Assembly: GCF_014851815.1 (NCBI RefSeq)
Contig: NZ_JACVAJ010000001.1
Span: forward strand, 310,001-374,000
From: Pseudoxanthomonas sp. PXM01
GTDB taxonomy: Bacteria; Pseudomonadota; Gammaproteobacteria; Xanthomonadales; Xanthomonadaceae
DNA length: 64,000 bases
Direction: 5' to 3'
The notes beneath the pieces were generated by a model that was not told the origin of the DNA, did not search any database, and saw only the letters and a program-made list of their open reading frames with translations. Shown in pieces: positions 19,769-29,571 of this stretch (the stretch's first letter is position 1; every line of letters starts with the position of its first letter). The translations under genes were made by a program, and so were the position numbers.

Positions 19769-20997
19769 AAACGGAACGTACTGACATCCTGATCATCGGC
19801 GCCGGCCCGGCCGGCTCCGTGGCGGCGGCGATGCTGCGCCAGCAGGGCCGCAAGGTGCTGATCGTCGAGCGCGAGCAGTTCCCGCGCTTCTCCATCGGCG
19901 AGAGCCTGCTGCCGCAGAGCATGGAGTACATCGAGGCGGCGGGCCTGCTGCAGGACGTGGTGCAGGCCGGCTTCCAGTACAAGAACGGTGCGGCGTTCGT
20001 GCGCGGCGAACGCACCACCGAGTTCGATTTCCGCGACAAGTTCTCGCCCGGCTGGGGTACCACCTACCAGGTGCAACGCGCCGACTTCGACCATGTGCTG
20101 GCAAAAGGCGCCGAGCGCATGGGCGCGGAAGTACGTTACCGCCATGAGGTGCTTTCGGCCGAACCGGGCGACACGCCGCGCGTGACCGTGCGGTCGCCGG
20201 AAGGGGAGGAGTACGCGATCGAAGCGGACTTCATGCTCGATGCCAGCGGCTTCGGGCGCCTGCTGCCGCGCCTGCTGAAGCTGGAGTCGCCGTCGAACTT
20301 CCCGGTGCGCGGCGCCATCTTCACCCATGTGCGCGACCACATCCCGCACGACGCCGGTTTCGACCGCAACAAGATCCTGATCACCACGCATCCCGAGCAT
20401 GTCGACGTGTGGTACTGGACCATCCCGTTCTCCAACGGCTGCTGCTCGCTGGGCGTCGTGGCGGAAATGGACTTCCTCAACCGCTACCAGGGCACCGATC
20501 TCGAGCGCCTGCAGGCCATCGTCGGCGAGGACCCCAACCTCACGCGCCTGCTGAAGAACGCGGAATGGGCGGTGCTGCCGGTGCGGCAGATCACCGGGTA
20601 CTCGGCCAACGTGTCGTCGCTGTCGGGACCGGGTTACGCGTTGCTCGGCAACGCGGGCGAGTTCCTCGATCCGGTGTTCTCATCGGGCGTGACCATCGCG
20701 TTCAAGTCGGCGCAGTTGGCGAGCGAATGCCTGCGCCGGCACTACGCCGGCGAAACCGTGGACTGGGAAGCCGACTATTCGGTGCCGCTGCGTGGCGGCG
20801 TGCAGACGTTCCGCCGGTTCGTGGAATCGTGGTACGCCGGCGGATTCCAGAAGATCATCTTCCACCCGGACCCGCAGCCCGACATCCGCCGCATGATCTG
20901 TTCGATCCTCGCCGGCTATGCGTGGGACAAGAAGAATCCCTACGTGGCCGATACGCAGCGGCGGCTGCAGGTGCTGGAGCAGCTGTGCACCGGCTGA
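19765..20997 (+). CDS. Flavin-dependent halogenase-like FAD oxidoreductase, APE cluster
   Basis: A 410-residue flavoprotein. The N-terminal GAGPAG Rossmann motif (12-17) binds FAD. Both halogenase diagnostics are present: Lys73 in FQYKNGA, the position of the Lys that handles hypohalous acid in PltA/CmlS-type enzymes, and the Trp-x-Trp-x-Ile-Pro motif at 216-221. Xanthomonadin pigments are brominated, so aryl bromination or chlorination of the polyene head group is the natural inference. Geranylgeranyl-reductase-type enzymes share the fold but usually lack the Trp motif. It overlaps the exporter stop by four bases and the lipoprotein gene by 13. Confidence 0.82.
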   Translation: MKTERTDILIIGAGPAGSVAAAMLRQQGRKVLIVEREQFPRFSIGESLLPQSMEYIEAAGLLQDVVQAGFQYKNGAAFVRGERTTEFDFRDKFSPGWGTTYQVQRADFDHVLAKGAERMGAEVRYRHEVLSAEPGDTPRVTVRSPEGEEYAIEADFMLDASGFGRLLPRLLKLESPSNFPVRGAIFTHVRDHIPHDAGFDRNKILITTHPEHVDVWYWTIPFSNGCCSLGVVAEMDFLNRYQGTDLERLQAIVGEDPNLTRLLKNAEWAVLPVRQITGYSANVSSLSGPGYALLGNAGEFLDPVFSSGVTIAFKSAQLASECLRRHYAGETVDWEADYSVPLRGGVQTFRRFVESWYAGGFQKIIFHPDPQPDIRRMICSILAGYAWDKKNPYVADTQRRLQVLEQLCTG

Positions 20998-21533
20998 TCG
21001 CCCTCCTGTTGATGGGCCTGGTACTGGCGGCGTGCGCGACGCGCGTGCCGCCATCTGCCGTCACTCTGCCTGCGCTGAGGCTGGCGCCGGCGTCTCTAGG
21101 CCACGAACTGACGGCGCAGCAGCACCTGGTGTTCCGCTTCGGCGCGCACGTACGCGAGCTGGATGCACTGCTCGAAGTGGACGCTGGCGAAGTGCGCCTC
21201 GCCGTGCAGGCCATGGGACGGACCGGCGTGCGCCTGCAATGGGATGGCAAAGACCTGGTCGAGCAGCGCGCTGCATGGCTGCCGGCCGCTGTGCGAGGCG
21301 AACGCGTGCTCGATGACGTGCAGTTCAGCCTGTGGCCGGCAGAAGCCATCCGTGCGGCGCTGCCTGCAGGATGGGAGCTGGCCGAACGCGATGGCTCCCG
21401 CGAGCTGCGCAAGGATGGCCGGACCTGGCTGCAGCGCGAACAGGTGGATGCCACCACCGTGCGCGTCCGCAATGAGGCGGATGGCTACGAGCTGACGATC
21501 GAATCGGTGGCTGGCGGAGTCCACGACCCGTGA
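20985..21533 (+). CDS. DUF3261 lipoprotein, APE cluster (ApeN-like)
   Basis: A 182-residue predicted outer-membrane lipoprotein. The GTG at 20985 gives a short signal peptide with lipobox LVLAAC (Cys17). The rest is beta-rich and matches the DUF3261 proteins that accompany the LolA-like carrier and exporter in APE clusters; a LolB-like acceptor role at the outer membrane is inferred from that pairing. Its start lies inside the halogenase gene, and its stop overlaps the next GTG start by four bases. Confidence 0.8.
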   Translation: MHRLIALLLMGLVLAACATRVPPSAVTLPALRLAPASLGHELTAQQHLVFRFGAHVRELDALLEVDAGEVRLAVQAMGRTGVRLQWDGKDLVEQRAAWLPAAVRGERVLDDVQFSLWPAEAIRAALPAGWELAERDGSRELRKDGRTWLQREQVDATTVRVRNEADGYELTIESVAGGVHDP

Positions 21534-22720
21534 GCGGCGCCCCGGTCTTCCTGAACCACCTGGGCATCGTCTGTGCGCTCGGCACGGACGTCGCTACGGT
21601 GCGCACGGCGCTCTTCCGCGCCGATGCGCCGGCTGGCGTCGCCGTCGACGACACACTCGTGCCCGGACATGCGCTGGCACTGGGCAAGGTGGCCGACACG
21701 CTGCCCTCGCTCGACCACCACCCCGTGCAGCTTCGTGGCCGCAACAATGCGCTGCTGCGCGCGGCCTACCTGCAGATCCAGGACCCCGTGCAGCAGGCCA
21801 TCGAACGGTATGGCCCTGCGCGCGTGGCCATCGTAGTCGGCACCAGCACCTCGGGCATCGGTGAAGCCGAGCAGGCGATGGCGCACTGGCAGCAGCACCG
21901 CCAGTGGCCCGCAGGCTTCCACTACGTGCAGCAGGAAATCGGCGCGCCGTCGCGCTTCCTTGCCGCCGAGTCCGGCGCCCGCGGCCCGGCCTGGACGATC
22001 TCCACCGCCTGTTCCTCCAGCGCGAAGGCGATGGCGTCTGCCGCCCGCCTGCTGCGTGCAGGCCTGGTCGATGCGGTCATCACGGGTGGCGCCGACTCGC
22101 TGTGCGAATTCACCGTGCGCGGGTTCATGGCGCTGGAATCGGTCTCGGCCGAGCGCTGCAATCCGTTCTCCACGCATCGCCACGGCATCAACATCGGCGA
22201 GGGCGCGGCCCTGTTCCTGATGACACGCGCACCGGGACCGGTGCGGTTGGCGGGATGGGGCGAAACCGCGGATGCCCACCACATCTCGGCGCCCGAGCCG
22301 CAGGGCATCGGCGCCATCGAGGCGATCGGGCAGGCGTTGGCGCGGGCGAAGCTGTCGCCGGCGCAGATCGACTACGTGAACCTGCATGGCACGGCCACGC
22401 CGCAGAACGACGCGATGGAAAGCCGGGCCGTGACGGCGGCGCTGGGGAGCGGCGTACCGGTCAGTTCCACCAAGCCATTGACCGGCCACACGCTGGGCGC
22501 GGCCGGTGCGGTCGAAGCGGGCCTGTGCTGGCTGGCGATGACCGACAATCCCACGTACCGCCTGCCGCCGCACTGGTGGGACGGGGCGGCGGATCCCGCG
22601 CTGCCGCCGCTGGCCTTCGTTGCGCCGGGCGACCGTGCGAAGGGGCCGCTGCGCCACGTACTGAGTCAGTCGTTCGCATTCGGCGGCAGCAATGCCGTGC
22701 TGGTGTTCGGAGGGGAATGA
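21530..22720 (+). CDS. Beta-ketoacyl-ACP synthase, APE cluster (ApeO-like)
   Basis: A 396-residue condensing enzyme of the KAS I/II type. The catalytic triad is visible: Cys161 in WTISTACSSSAK, His in YVNLHGTATPQND, and His in KPLTGHTLGAAGAVE. With the chain-length factor encoded at 8825 it should form the heterodimer that performs iterative malonyl condensation. It has a GTG start overlapping the lipoprotein stop, and its stop overlaps the dehydratase start. Confidence 0.92.
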   Translation: MSGAPVFLNHLGIVCALGTDVATVRTALFRADAPAGVAVDDTLVPGHALALGKVADTLPSLDHHPVQLRGRNNALLRAAYLQIQDPVQQAIERYGPARVAIVVGTSTSGIGEAEQAMAHWQQHRQWPAGFHYVQQEIGAPSRFLAAESGARGPAWTISTACSSSAKAMASAARLLRAGLVDAVITGGADSLCEFTVRGFMALESVSAERCNPFSTHRHGINIGEGAALFLMTRAPGPVRLAGWGETADAHHISAPEPQGIGAIEAIGQALARAKLSPAQIDYVNLHGTATPQNDAMESRAVTAALGSGVPVSSTKPLTGHTLGAAGAVEAGLCWLAMTDNPTYRLPPHWWDGAADPALPPLAFVAPGDRAKGPLRHVLSQSFAFGGSNAVLVFGGE

Positions 22721-23175
22721 TGCGCGAGCTGTACGACATCGAACGCGTGGTGCCGCATCGCGGAACGATGCGCCTGGTCGAGCGGCTGGTCGACTGGGAC
22801 GAGGACACCGTGGCCGTCGAACTGCGCGTGCCCGAAGAAGGTCCGTTCAGCCACGCAGAAGGCGTGCCTGCCTGGGTGGGCGTGGAATACATGGCGCAGA
22901 CCATCGCGGCCTGGGCCGGCTGCCATGCGCGGGCCGCGGGACGTGAGCCGTCCATCGGATTCCTGCTGGGCACCCGCCGCTACGAGAGCCGCACCTCGTG
23001 GTTCCCGGCCGGGACCGTGCTGCGGGTGGAGGCGATCCGCGAATTGCTGGGCGACAATGGGCTGGGCATGTTCCGCTGCCGCATCCTGGGGGAGGGCGAG
23101 GAACTGGCGACCGCCAACGTGTCGGTGTTCGAACCACCGGACGCGATGGCTTATCTGGAGAGTACGCAGGAATGA
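22720..23175 (+). CDS. 3-hydroxyacyl-ACP dehydratase, APE cluster (ApeP-like)
   Basis: A 151-residue hot-dog protein. VVPHRGTMRLVERLVDW and PAWVGVEYMAQTIAAWAGCHAR are typical of the ApeP/FabZ-like family, with the conserved Glu (GVEYMAQ) in the catalytic helix. It works with the dehydratase domain of the fused protein at 11439 to make the conjugated double bonds. Two adjacent ATGs (22717 and 22720) are possible; the second is better spaced from GGAGGGG. Its stop overlaps the reductase ATG. Confidence 0.88.
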   Translation: MRELYDIERVVPHRGTMRLVERLVDWDEDTVAVELRVPEEGPFSHAEGVPAWVGVEYMAQTIAAWAGCHARAAGREPSIGFLLGTRRYESRTSWFPAGTVLRVEAIRELLGDNGLGMFRCRILGEGEELATANVSVFEPPDAMAYLESTQE

Positions 23176-23906
23176 GTGCAGAGAATACGGTCCTGGTCAC
23201 CGGGGGGAGCCGGGGCATCGGGCGGGCGATCGCGCTGCGGTTGGCGCAGGACGGCTTCGATGTCGTCGTGCATTGCCGCAGCCGGGTGGACGAAGCGGAG
23301 GCCGTCGCTGGCCAGATCCGCGGGTTGGGCCGCGCGGCGCGCGTGCTCGCCTTCGATGTGGCCGACCGCGCTGCCGCTGCGCAGGCGCTTGAGGCGGACA
23401 TCGGCGAACACGGCACCTACCACGGCGTCGTCTGCAACGCCGGCATCGCGCGCGACACCGCCTTCCCGGCGATGAGCGCGGAGGATTGGGACGACGTGCT
23501 GCGCACCAACCTCGACGGTTTCTACAACATCCTCAATCCGCTGGTCATGCCGATGGTGCGGCGGCGCAAGCCCGGCCGCATCGTCACGCTGTCGTCGGTG
23601 TCGGGCCTGGTGGGCAATCGTGGCCAGGTGAACTACAGCGCGGCCAAGGCCGGCATCATCGGCGCGACCAAGGCGCTGGCGCTGGAGCTGGCCAGCCGCG
23701 AGATCACGGTGAACTGTGTGGCGCCCGGCCTGATCGATACCGAGATGGTCAGCGGCGAGGTCGTCGACGAGGCATTGAAAATGATCCCCATGAAGCGTGT
23801 GGGCAAGCCGGAGGAGGTCGCCGCGGTGGTGTCGTTCCTGATGTCGCCGCAGGCCTCGTACGTCACGCGCCAGGTGATCTCGGTCAACGGAGGACTGGTC
23901 GGATGA
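23172..23906 (+). CDS. 3-oxoacyl-ACP reductase, FabG-like, APE cluster (ApeQ-like)
   Basis: A 244-residue short-chain dehydrogenase. The cofactor loop is TGGSRGIG near the N-terminus, NAG is in VVCNAGIARD, the catalytic Ser is in VTLSSVSG, and the Tyr-x3-Lys is in VNYSAAKAG. It reduces 3-ketoacyl-ACP in each polyene extension cycle. Four-base overlaps on both sides fit translational coupling. Confidence 0.93.
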   Translation: MSAENTVLVTGGSRGIGRAIALRLAQDGFDVVVHCRSRVDEAEAVAGQIRGLGRAARVLAFDVADRAAAAQALEADIGEHGTYHGVVCNAGIARDTAFPAMSAEDWDDVLRTNLDGFYNILNPLVMPMVRRRKPGRIVTLSSVSGLVGNRGQVNYSAAKAGIIGATKALALELASREITVNCVAPGLIDTEMVSGEVVDEALKMIPMKRVGKPEEVAAVVSFLMSPQASYVTRQVISVNGGLVG

Positions 23907-25138
23907 ATCGCAACGATCGACGCGTGGTGGTCACCGGTGCCGGCGCCATCAGTCCACTCGGCCACGACTGGCCCAGCGTGCACCTGCGCCTGCGCGAGTG
24001 CCGCAACGCCGTGCGCCACATGGATGACTGGGCGAAGTACGAAGGGCTGAACACCCGCCTGGCGGCGCCGGCCGAACCCTTCGAGTTGCCCTCGCACTAC
24101 AACCGCAAGACCACGCGCAGCATGGGGCGCGTGGCGCTGATGTCCGTACGCGCGACCGAACTGGCGCTGGAAGAGGCCGGCCTGCTGGGCGACCCGGTGC
24201 TGAAGAGCGGCCGGGTAGGCGTGTCGTACGGCTCGTCCGCGGGCAGCCATGAGGCGGTCGGCGATTTCGGCCGGATGCTCAACGAGTACACCACCGAAGG
24301 CATCAACGCGACCACCTACCTGAAGATGATGAGCCACACCGCGCCGGTGAACATCGGCGTGTTCTTCGGCCTGACCGGGCGCGTGTATACGACTTCCAGC
24401 GCCTGCACGTCCGGCAGCCAGGGGGTCGGCTGTGCGTACGAGGCCGTGCGCAGCGGAAAGCAGGTGGCGATGATCGCCGGTGGTGCCGAGCAGCTCGATG
24501 CGACAGCGGCGGCGGTGTTCGACACCCTGTTCGCCACCAGTGTGCGCAACCACGAACCGGAACTGACGCCGCGTCCATTCGACGCGAACCGCGACGGCCT
24601 GGTGCTGGGCGAGGGCGCCTGCACGCTGATCCTGGAAGACCTCGACCACGCGCAGGCGCGTGGCGCGACCATCCTGGCCGAGATCGTCGGCTACGGCACC
24701 AACAGCGACGGCCAGCACGTCACCCAGCCCAGCGCCGACACGATGGCGCAGGCCATGCGGCTGGCGCTGGACGATGCCGGCCTGTCGCCGGACGCCATCG
24801 GCTATGTCAACGCGCACGGCACGGCCACCGACCATGGCGACATCGCCGAGACCGCGGCGACCGCGTCCGTGTTCGGCAGTCGCATGCCGATCAGTTCGCT
24901 GAAGAGCTACGTCGGCCACACGCTCGGTGCCTGCGGCGCCTACGAGTCGTGGATCACGCTGCAGATGATGCGCGAGGGATGGTTCGCCCCCACGCTGAAC
25001 CTGGAAACACGCGACCCACGTTGCGCCGACCTCGACTACATCACCGGCGAGGGCCGCGAACTGCAGACCGATTACGTGATGAACAACAATTTCGCTTTCG
25101 GCGGCATCAATACGTCGCTGATCTTCAAACGCTGGTAA
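23903..25138 (+). CDS. Beta-ketoacyl-ACP synthase 2, APE cluster (ApeR-like)
   Basis: A 411-residue FabF-type condensing enzyme with triad Cys168 (TTSSACTSGSQ), His in YVNAHGTATDHGD, and His in SYVGHTLGACGAYE. In characterised APE systems this second ketosynthase is thought to start or prime the chain rather than elongate it. The ATG at 23903 overlaps the reductase stop. It is the last recognisable biosynthetic gene of the pigment operon. Confidence 0.92.
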   Translation: MNRNDRRVVVTGAGAISPLGHDWPSVHLRLRECRNAVRHMDDWAKYEGLNTRLAAPAEPFELPSHYNRKTTRSMGRVALMSVRATELALEEAGLLGDPVLKSGRVGVSYGSSAGSHEAVGDFGRMLNEYTTEGINATTYLKMMSHTAPVNIGVFFGLTGRVYTTSSACTSGSQGVGCAYEAVRSGKQVAMIAGGAEQLDATAAAVFDTLFATSVRNHEPELTPRPFDANRDGLVLGEGACTLILEDLDHAQARGATILAEIVGYGTNSDGQHVTQPSADTMAQAMRLALDDAGLSPDAIGYVNAHGTATDHGDIAETAATASVFGSRMPISSLKSYVGHTLGACGAYESWITLQMMREGWFAPTLNLETRDPRCADLDYITGEGRELQTDYVMNNNFAFGGINTSLIFKRW

Positions 25139-25191
25139 GCGAGCGGGCAGGGGTGCCCGCGCCGGCGTTATCCACGACAACAGGGGGAAGG

Positions 25192-25644
25192 ATGAGCAAG
25201 CGTTCCGTTTCGTTGCTGCTTGCGGCCGTACTGGCCGCTGCCTGTGCGCCCGCCATCGCCGGCAAGCAGGACCCGATGGTGATCCCGGCGTACGAGAAGG
25301 TGGAATCCACCAACGGCATCGCGCCGACCGCCGCACGCATCAAGGCGGCGATCATCCACGCCGGCAAGTCGCGCGGCTGGACCGTCAGCGACAGCGAGCC
25401 CGGCAAGGTCACGCTGCGCTATGCGCCACGCACGCACGAGGTCATCGTGGCGGTGCGCTACGACGCCAATGGCTTCAAGATCGAGTACGTCTCCAGCAAG
25501 GAGATGAACTACGAGGTCAAGCGAGGAACGCCGGAGATCCACGGCAACTACAACCGCTGGATCAGCAATCTTGCCTTCGACATCCAGAACTCTCCCGTGT
25601 TCCACCAGCCTGATGCCGCCGCTACCGAGGCCGCCACCCCGTGA
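25192..25644 (+). CDS. Exported hypothetical protein at the APE operon end
   Basis: A 150-residue protein with a signal peptide: MSKRSVSLLLAAVLAAAC, where a possible lipobox Cys18 precedes APAIAG. The mature part has alternating short strands (GKVTLRYAPRTHEVIVAVRYD) and a helix (TAARIKAAIIHAGKSRGW), a compact alpha-beta look. No enzymatic motif was seen. It follows the last ketosynthase by 53 bases with GGGGGAAGG before the ATG, so it may be co-transcribed. Function unknown. Confidence 0.7.
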   Translation: MSKRSVSLLLAAVLAAACAPAIAGKQDPMVIPAYEKVESTNGIAPTAARIKAAIIHAGKSRGWTVSDSEPGKVTLRYAPRTHEVIVAVRYDANGFKIEYVSSKEMNYEVKRGTPEIHGNYNRWISNLAFDIQNSPVFHQPDAAATEAATP

Positions 25645-26180
25645 TGGCTGCCCGCTTGCAGGTCGTGTTCGCGCTGTGCCTGATCGCATTCGCCTCGCCG
25701 GCGATCGCGGGCGACGTCATTCTCACCAACCCACGCATCACGCTTCGGGACGGTTACGTCGGCTCGCCGGAGTTCATGAAAGAGTGCGACTGGGCGGCGG
25801 AGCTTCCTTCCCATCTGGTCGAGTACTCGAAGGGTCTGGTGGAGCTGACCGATCAGGAACTCCAAGGCCTGCCGGGTCGGACGCTACGGCTTCGCGTCAT
25901 GCACATGCGGTCTGCCGACGGTGGCGGCTTCTCCGGACCCAAGTGGGCAACGGTGCGCGCAGAGTTGTTCCAGGACGGGAAGCTCGTCGGTCAGTACCAA
26001 CCTTATCGGCAAACGATGACGCTGTTCCGTGGCGGCTGTTCGTCGCTGAGCAAGATCAGCGATGCGTTGGCAGGCGACATCGCGACATGGCTACGCCGCG
26101 GAAATTTCAGCGTGCAGTTCACGGATGAACAGAACAGGATCGAAATCGGCCCCGAAGAGGACGTGCCGCCGATCCAGTGA
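25644..26180 (+). CDS. Exported hypothetical protein
   Basis: A 178-residue protein with a clear signal peptide ending after AIAG. Two Cys remain in the mature chain (KECDWAA and RGGCSSLS) and could form a disulfide. The stretch LPGRTLRLRVMHMRSADGGGFSGPK looks like the small periplasmic proteins that follow pigment genes in xanthomonads, but no family is recognised with confidence. The ATG overlaps the upstream stop by one base, so it is probably in the same operon. Confidence 0.65.
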   Translation: MAARLQVVFALCLIAFASPAIAGDVILTNPRITLRDGYVGSPEFMKECDWAAELPSHLVEYSKGLVELTDQELQGLPGRTLRLRVMHMRSADGGGFSGPKWATVRAELFQDGKLVGQYQPYRQTMTLFRGGCSSLSKISDALAGDIATWLRRGNFSVQFTDEQNRIEIGPEEDVPPIQ

Positions 26181-26283
26181 CACCCTGTTAGACGCCCGTG
26201 CGGGCCTCCACGCCACCCGAACATCCCGGTTGGCAAGCTTCACTCTTCAGCGGCCCGGCCGCCCATCCCCCAGGAGCTAGACC

Positions 26284-26724
26284 TTGAAACGACTTCTGAC
26301 CACCGGACTGACCTGCCTGATGCTGGCGGCAACGCCCGCTTTCGCGGCCGATACCCGACTCGAACTGCCGCTGCAGGAGCTGATCAACTCGCCCGAAGCC
26401 AAGGCGGCGGGCATCGATGGCAGTGTGCGCTTCTATCTTGCCGGCCAGAAGACGCCGGCCGTGGTGTCCCGTTTCGGCGAAGACGTCACCAACAAGAAGA
26501 CCAACGGTGTGGGCAAGTCCGATGCCGAGTCCTGCCGCTGGGTGGCGCTGTCGGCGCTCAAGGCACTGCAGGAAGGCGCCAAGGACCGCGGCGCCAACGC
26601 GGTCATCGATATCGTCAGCTACTTCAAGAAGAAGGAGTTCCGCAGTGCCACCAACTACGAGTGCCATGCGGGCGGCATCATGAGCGGCGTCGCGTTCAAG
26701 GCCACGTACGTCAAGATCAAGTAA
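26284..26724 (+). CDS. Exported protein resembling YbjQ-type heavy-metal-binding proteins
   Basis: A 146-residue protein with signal peptide cleaved after AFA (residue 21). The C-terminal half has ALKALQEGAKDRGANAVIDIVSYF, which resembles the A-x-GANAVVGV core of YbjQ-like domains, and one Cys pair (ESCRW, YECHAG) that may form a disulfide. Homologues are sometimes labelled excinuclease ATPase subunit, which the sequence does not support. CAGGAG precedes the ATG. It is followed at once by a strong terminator, so it ends the operon. Confidence 0.6.
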   Translation: MKRLLTTGLTCLMLAATPAFAADTRLELPLQELINSPEAKAAGIDGSVRFYLAGQKTPAVVSRFGEDVTNKKTNGVGKSDAESCRWVALSALKALQEGAKDRGANAVIDIVSYFKKKEFRSATNYECHAGGIMSGVAFKATYVKIK

Positions 26725-26741
26725 CGTCGCATGCGTTGCCA

Positions 26742-26775
26742 CACAGGGCCGCCGCAGGGCGGCCCTGTGCTTTTC
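26742..26775 (+). terminator. Rho-independent terminator closing the pigment operon
   Basis: CACAGGGCCGCC and GGCGGCCCTGTG form a perfect 12-base stem with a four-base loop, followed by CTTTTC. It lies 17 bases after the last plus-strand stop and just before the convergent copper ATPase stop. Confidence 0.9.
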
Positions 26776-29155
26776 AGCCGTCGGCGAGCCGCGCATGCCG
26801 CAGGCGCAGCGCGTTGCCGACCACCGACGCGGAGCTGAGGCTCATCGCCAGGGCCGCCAGCATCGGCGACATCAGCGGGCCGCCGAACAGCCCCAGCACA
26901 CCGGCGGCGACCGGCAAGCCCAGGGCGTTGTAGGCGAAGGCGAACGCCAGGTTCTGCCGCATGTTGCGCACGGTCGCTTCGGACAAGGCCTTGGCACGCG
27001 CGATGCCGCGCAGGTCGCCTTTCACCAGCGTCACCTGGGCGCTGGACATGGCCACGTCGGTGCCCGTTCCCATGGCGATCCCGACATCGGCCGCCGCGAG
27101 CGCGGGAGCGTCGTTGATGCCGTCACCCGCCATCGCGACATGCCGTCCCTCCTGTTTCAGGCGCGCCACCAGCGCGGCCTTGTCGGCCGGGCGTACGTCG
27201 CCGTGAATTTCCTCGATGCCGAGTCGCGCGGCGATGGCGCGTGCCGTGCGCTCACCGTCGCCGGTCGCCATGATGATGCGGAGGCCGTGGCTGCGCAGCG
27301 TGCGCAGCGCCTCGGGCGTACTGGCCTTGATCGGGTCCGCCACGGCCACGCAACCGGCAAGGACGCCGTCCACCGACAGGAACATCACGCTGCCGCCTTC
27401 CCCGCGTAGGTGTTCCGCATGCGCCTGCAACGCGTCCGTGGACACGCGTTCTTCCCGCATCAGCGTGGCGTTGCCGAAGGCGAGGCGGTGACCATCGACG
27501 CGCCCACGCACACCGATGCCGCTGCCGGACTCGAAATCCTCGGCCGTGGAGAGCGACAGACCGCGGCGACGTGCTTCCTGCACGACCGCTTGCGCCAACG
27601 GATGCTCGCTGCCGGCATCGAGGCTCGCCGCCAGCTGCAGCACCTGGTCCCCGTCGAACGGCGAGGATGCGTGCACCGAATGGAAGGCTGGACGCCCCTC
27701 CGTCAGCGTGCCGGTCTTGTCGACGATCAGCGTGTCGACCTTGCGCAACGTCTCGATGGCTTCGGCGTCGCGGAACAGCACGCCCGCCTGCGCGGCGCGG
27801 CCGCTGGTCACCATCACCGACATCGGCGTGGCCAATCCCAGCGCGCAGGGGCACGCGATGATCAGCACGGACACAGCGCTCAGTACGGCATGCGTCCACG
27901 ACGGCGAGGGGCCGAACAGGCCCCAGCCCAGCAGCGTCGCCAGTGCCGCGGCCAGCACCGCCAGCACGAACCAGAACGACACGCGGTCGGCCAGTCGCTG
28001 CATCGGTGCGCGTGAGCGCTGCGCCTGCGCCACCAGATGCACGATCTGCGCGAGCACGCTGTCGCTGCCGATCTTCTCCGCGCGCATCACCAGGCTGCCG
28101 CTGCCGTTGAGCGTGGCACCGATGACCGGGTCGCCGGGCGTGCGCTCCACCGACATCGGTTCGCCGGTCAGCATCGACTCGTCCACGTGGCTGCGGCCTT
28201 CCAGCACCACGCCATCCACGGGTACCTTCTCGCCCGGCCGGACACGCAGGCGGTCGCCGACATGGACGTGCGACAGGTCGATGTCTTCCTCGCTGCCGTC
28301 TTCGCGCAGCCGGCGCGCGGTTTTCGGGGCCAGCCCAAGCAGGGCACGGATGGCGGCCGAGGTCTGTGCGCGCGCCTTCAACTCCAGCAACTGGCCAAGC
28401 AGGGTCAGCGAGACGATCACCGCAGCCGCCTCGAAGTAGACGCCGACATGGCCATGTTCGCGGAACGAAGGCGGGAACAGCTGCGGTGCCAGTACCGCGA
28501 CCACGCTGTAGCCGTACGCGGCCGCGACGCCGGTACCGATCAGCGTCCACATGTTGGGACTGCGGTGCCGGATCGACTGCGCCCAGCGCTGGAAGAACGG
28601 CCACGCCGCCCACAGCACCACGGGCGTGCTGAACGCGAACTCCAGCCAGGTCCGCACGATGGGCGGGATGACGGTGATGTACATGCCACCCATGGCCAGC
28701 ACCAGCGTGGCCGCGCTGAAGGGCAGCGTCCACCAGAAGCGGCGACGGAAATCCGTGAGCTCCGGATTCTCGCCTTCGTCCAGCGAGGGCAGCATCGGTT
28801 CCAGCGCCATGCCGCAGAGCGGGCAGATGCCGGGACCGTCCTGCACGATCTCCGGATGCATCGGACAGGTGTACTGCGTGCCTGGGGGTGCAGGCGCCTC
28901 GTCCGCCCCCGTGGGATGCAGGTAGCGGGACGGGTCCGCGATGAATTTCGTGCGGCAGCCGGCGGAGCAGAAATGGAAACGCGCGCCCGCGTGGTCGGCG
29001 TGGTGCGGCGTCGCGGCCGCGTCCACCTGCATGCCGCAGACCGGATCGATGGTCTGAGTAGTGCCGGCGGGCGGCGAATTTTTGTGGCCACCGCAGCAGG
29101 CGGACTTCGCCGGTACGGCACCGGCATGGGCAGGGGAGTGCGAAGGACCGCTCAT
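26774..29155 (-). CDS. Copper-translocating P1B-type ATPase with YHS and metal-binding N-domains
   Basis: A 793-residue inner-membrane ATPase. The N-terminus has a His/Cys segment, then a YHS-type motif ([20 protein letters not shown]), then the heavy-metal-binding motif [24 protein letters not shown]. The core has the CPC motif ([11 protein letters not shown]) in the transport helix, the phosphorylated Asp in [19 protein letters not shown] and [16 protein letters not shown]. The domain order fits the SilP/CopA subfamily, which exports Cu(I) or Ag(I) to the periplasm. It overlaps the MerR-type gene by ATGA, so both are expressed from the MerR promoter. Confidence 0.93.
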   Translation of the reverse strand: MSGPSHSPAHAGAVPAKSACCGGHKNSPPAGTTQTIDPVCGMQVDAAATPHHADHAGARFHFCSAGCRTKFIADPSRYLHPTGADEAPAPPGTQYTCPMHPEIVQDGPGICPLCGMALEPMLPSLDEGENPELTDFRRRFWWTLPFSAATLVLAMGGMYITVIPPIVRTWLEFAFSTPVVLWAAWPFFQRWAQSIRHRSPNMWTLIGTGVAAAYGYSVVAVLAPQLFPPSFREHGHVGVYFEAAAVIVSLTLLGQLLELKARAQTSAAIRALLGLAPKTARRLREDGSEEDIDLSHVHVGDRLRVRPGEKVPVDGVVLEGRSHVDESMLTGEPMSVERTPGDPVIGATLNGSGSLVMRAEKIGSDSVLAQIVHLVAQAQRSRAPMQRLADRVSFWFVLAVLAAALATLLGWGLFGPSPSWTHAVLSAVSVLIIACPCALGLATPMSVMVTSGRAAQAGVLFRDAEAIETLRKVDTLIVDKTGTLTEGRPAFHSVHASSPFDGDQVLQLAASLDAGSEHPLAQAVVQEARRRGLSLSTAEDFESGSGIGVRGRVDGHRLAFGNATLMREERVSTDALQAHAEHLRGEGGSVMFLSVDGVLAGCVAVADPIKASTPEALRTLRSHGLRIIMATGDGERTARAIAARLGIEEIHGDVRPADKAALVARLKQEGRHVAMAGDGINDAPALAAADVGIAMGTGTDVAMSSAQVTLVKGDLRGIARAKALSEATVRNMRQNLAFAFAYNALGLPVAAGVLGLFGGPLMSPMLAALAMSLSSASVVGNALRLRHARLADG

Positions 29156-29547
29156 GCATCACCGCCCAGCGCGGACAGGATGGGGCACTGGCCCAGGGCG
29201 CCGTGTCCCGGGCACGCGTCGACCAGCGTGCGCAGGCCGTCACGCACGCGCGTCAGTTCCGCCAGGCGATGCTCCACATCGGCCAGCTTGCTGTCCGCCG
29301 CCGCGCGGATGGCGGACATGTCGCCATCGTGCGCCTGGCTCAACGCCAGCAGGTCGCGGATCTCTTCCAGCGTGAAACCGAGCGTCTTGGCGCGGCGGAT
29401 GAAGGTGAGCCGCAGCACGTCGCCATCCTCGTAATGGCGGTAGCCGGACGCGCTGCGCACGGGCGCCGGCAGCAGGGCCTGTTTCTCGTAGTAGCGCACC
29501 GTATCGATGGGCACGCCGGTGCGGCGGGACAACTGTCCGATGTTCAT
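29152..29547 (-). CDS. MerR-family copper-type regulator (CueR/HmrR-like)
   Basis: A 131-residue regulator. The N-terminal winged HTH reads [24 protein letters not shown], and a helix follows to the dimerisation coiled coil. Near the C-terminus Cys residues in [15 protein letters not shown] are spaced as in the metal-binding loop of CueR/HmrR proteins, which sense monovalent copper or silver. It is encoded upstream of the P1B ATPase with a four-base overlap. An appropriate MerR operator lies upstream (29572-29603), indicating autoregulation of the operon. Confidence 0.92.
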   Translation of the reverse strand: MNIGQLSRRTGVPIDTVRYYEKQALLPAPVRSASGYRHYEDGDVLRLTFIRRAKTLGFTLEEIRDLLALSQAHDGDMSAIRAAADSKLADVEHRLAELTRVRDGLRTLVDACPGHGALGQCPILSALGGDA

Positions 29548-29571
29548 GCGGGGACTCCTCGAAGTGCCTGC

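Noticed and set aside
19765-20997. Geranylgeranyl reductase annotation
   Set aside because: The fold is shared, but the Trp-x-Trp-x-Ile-Pro motif and Lys73 point to the halogenase branch.
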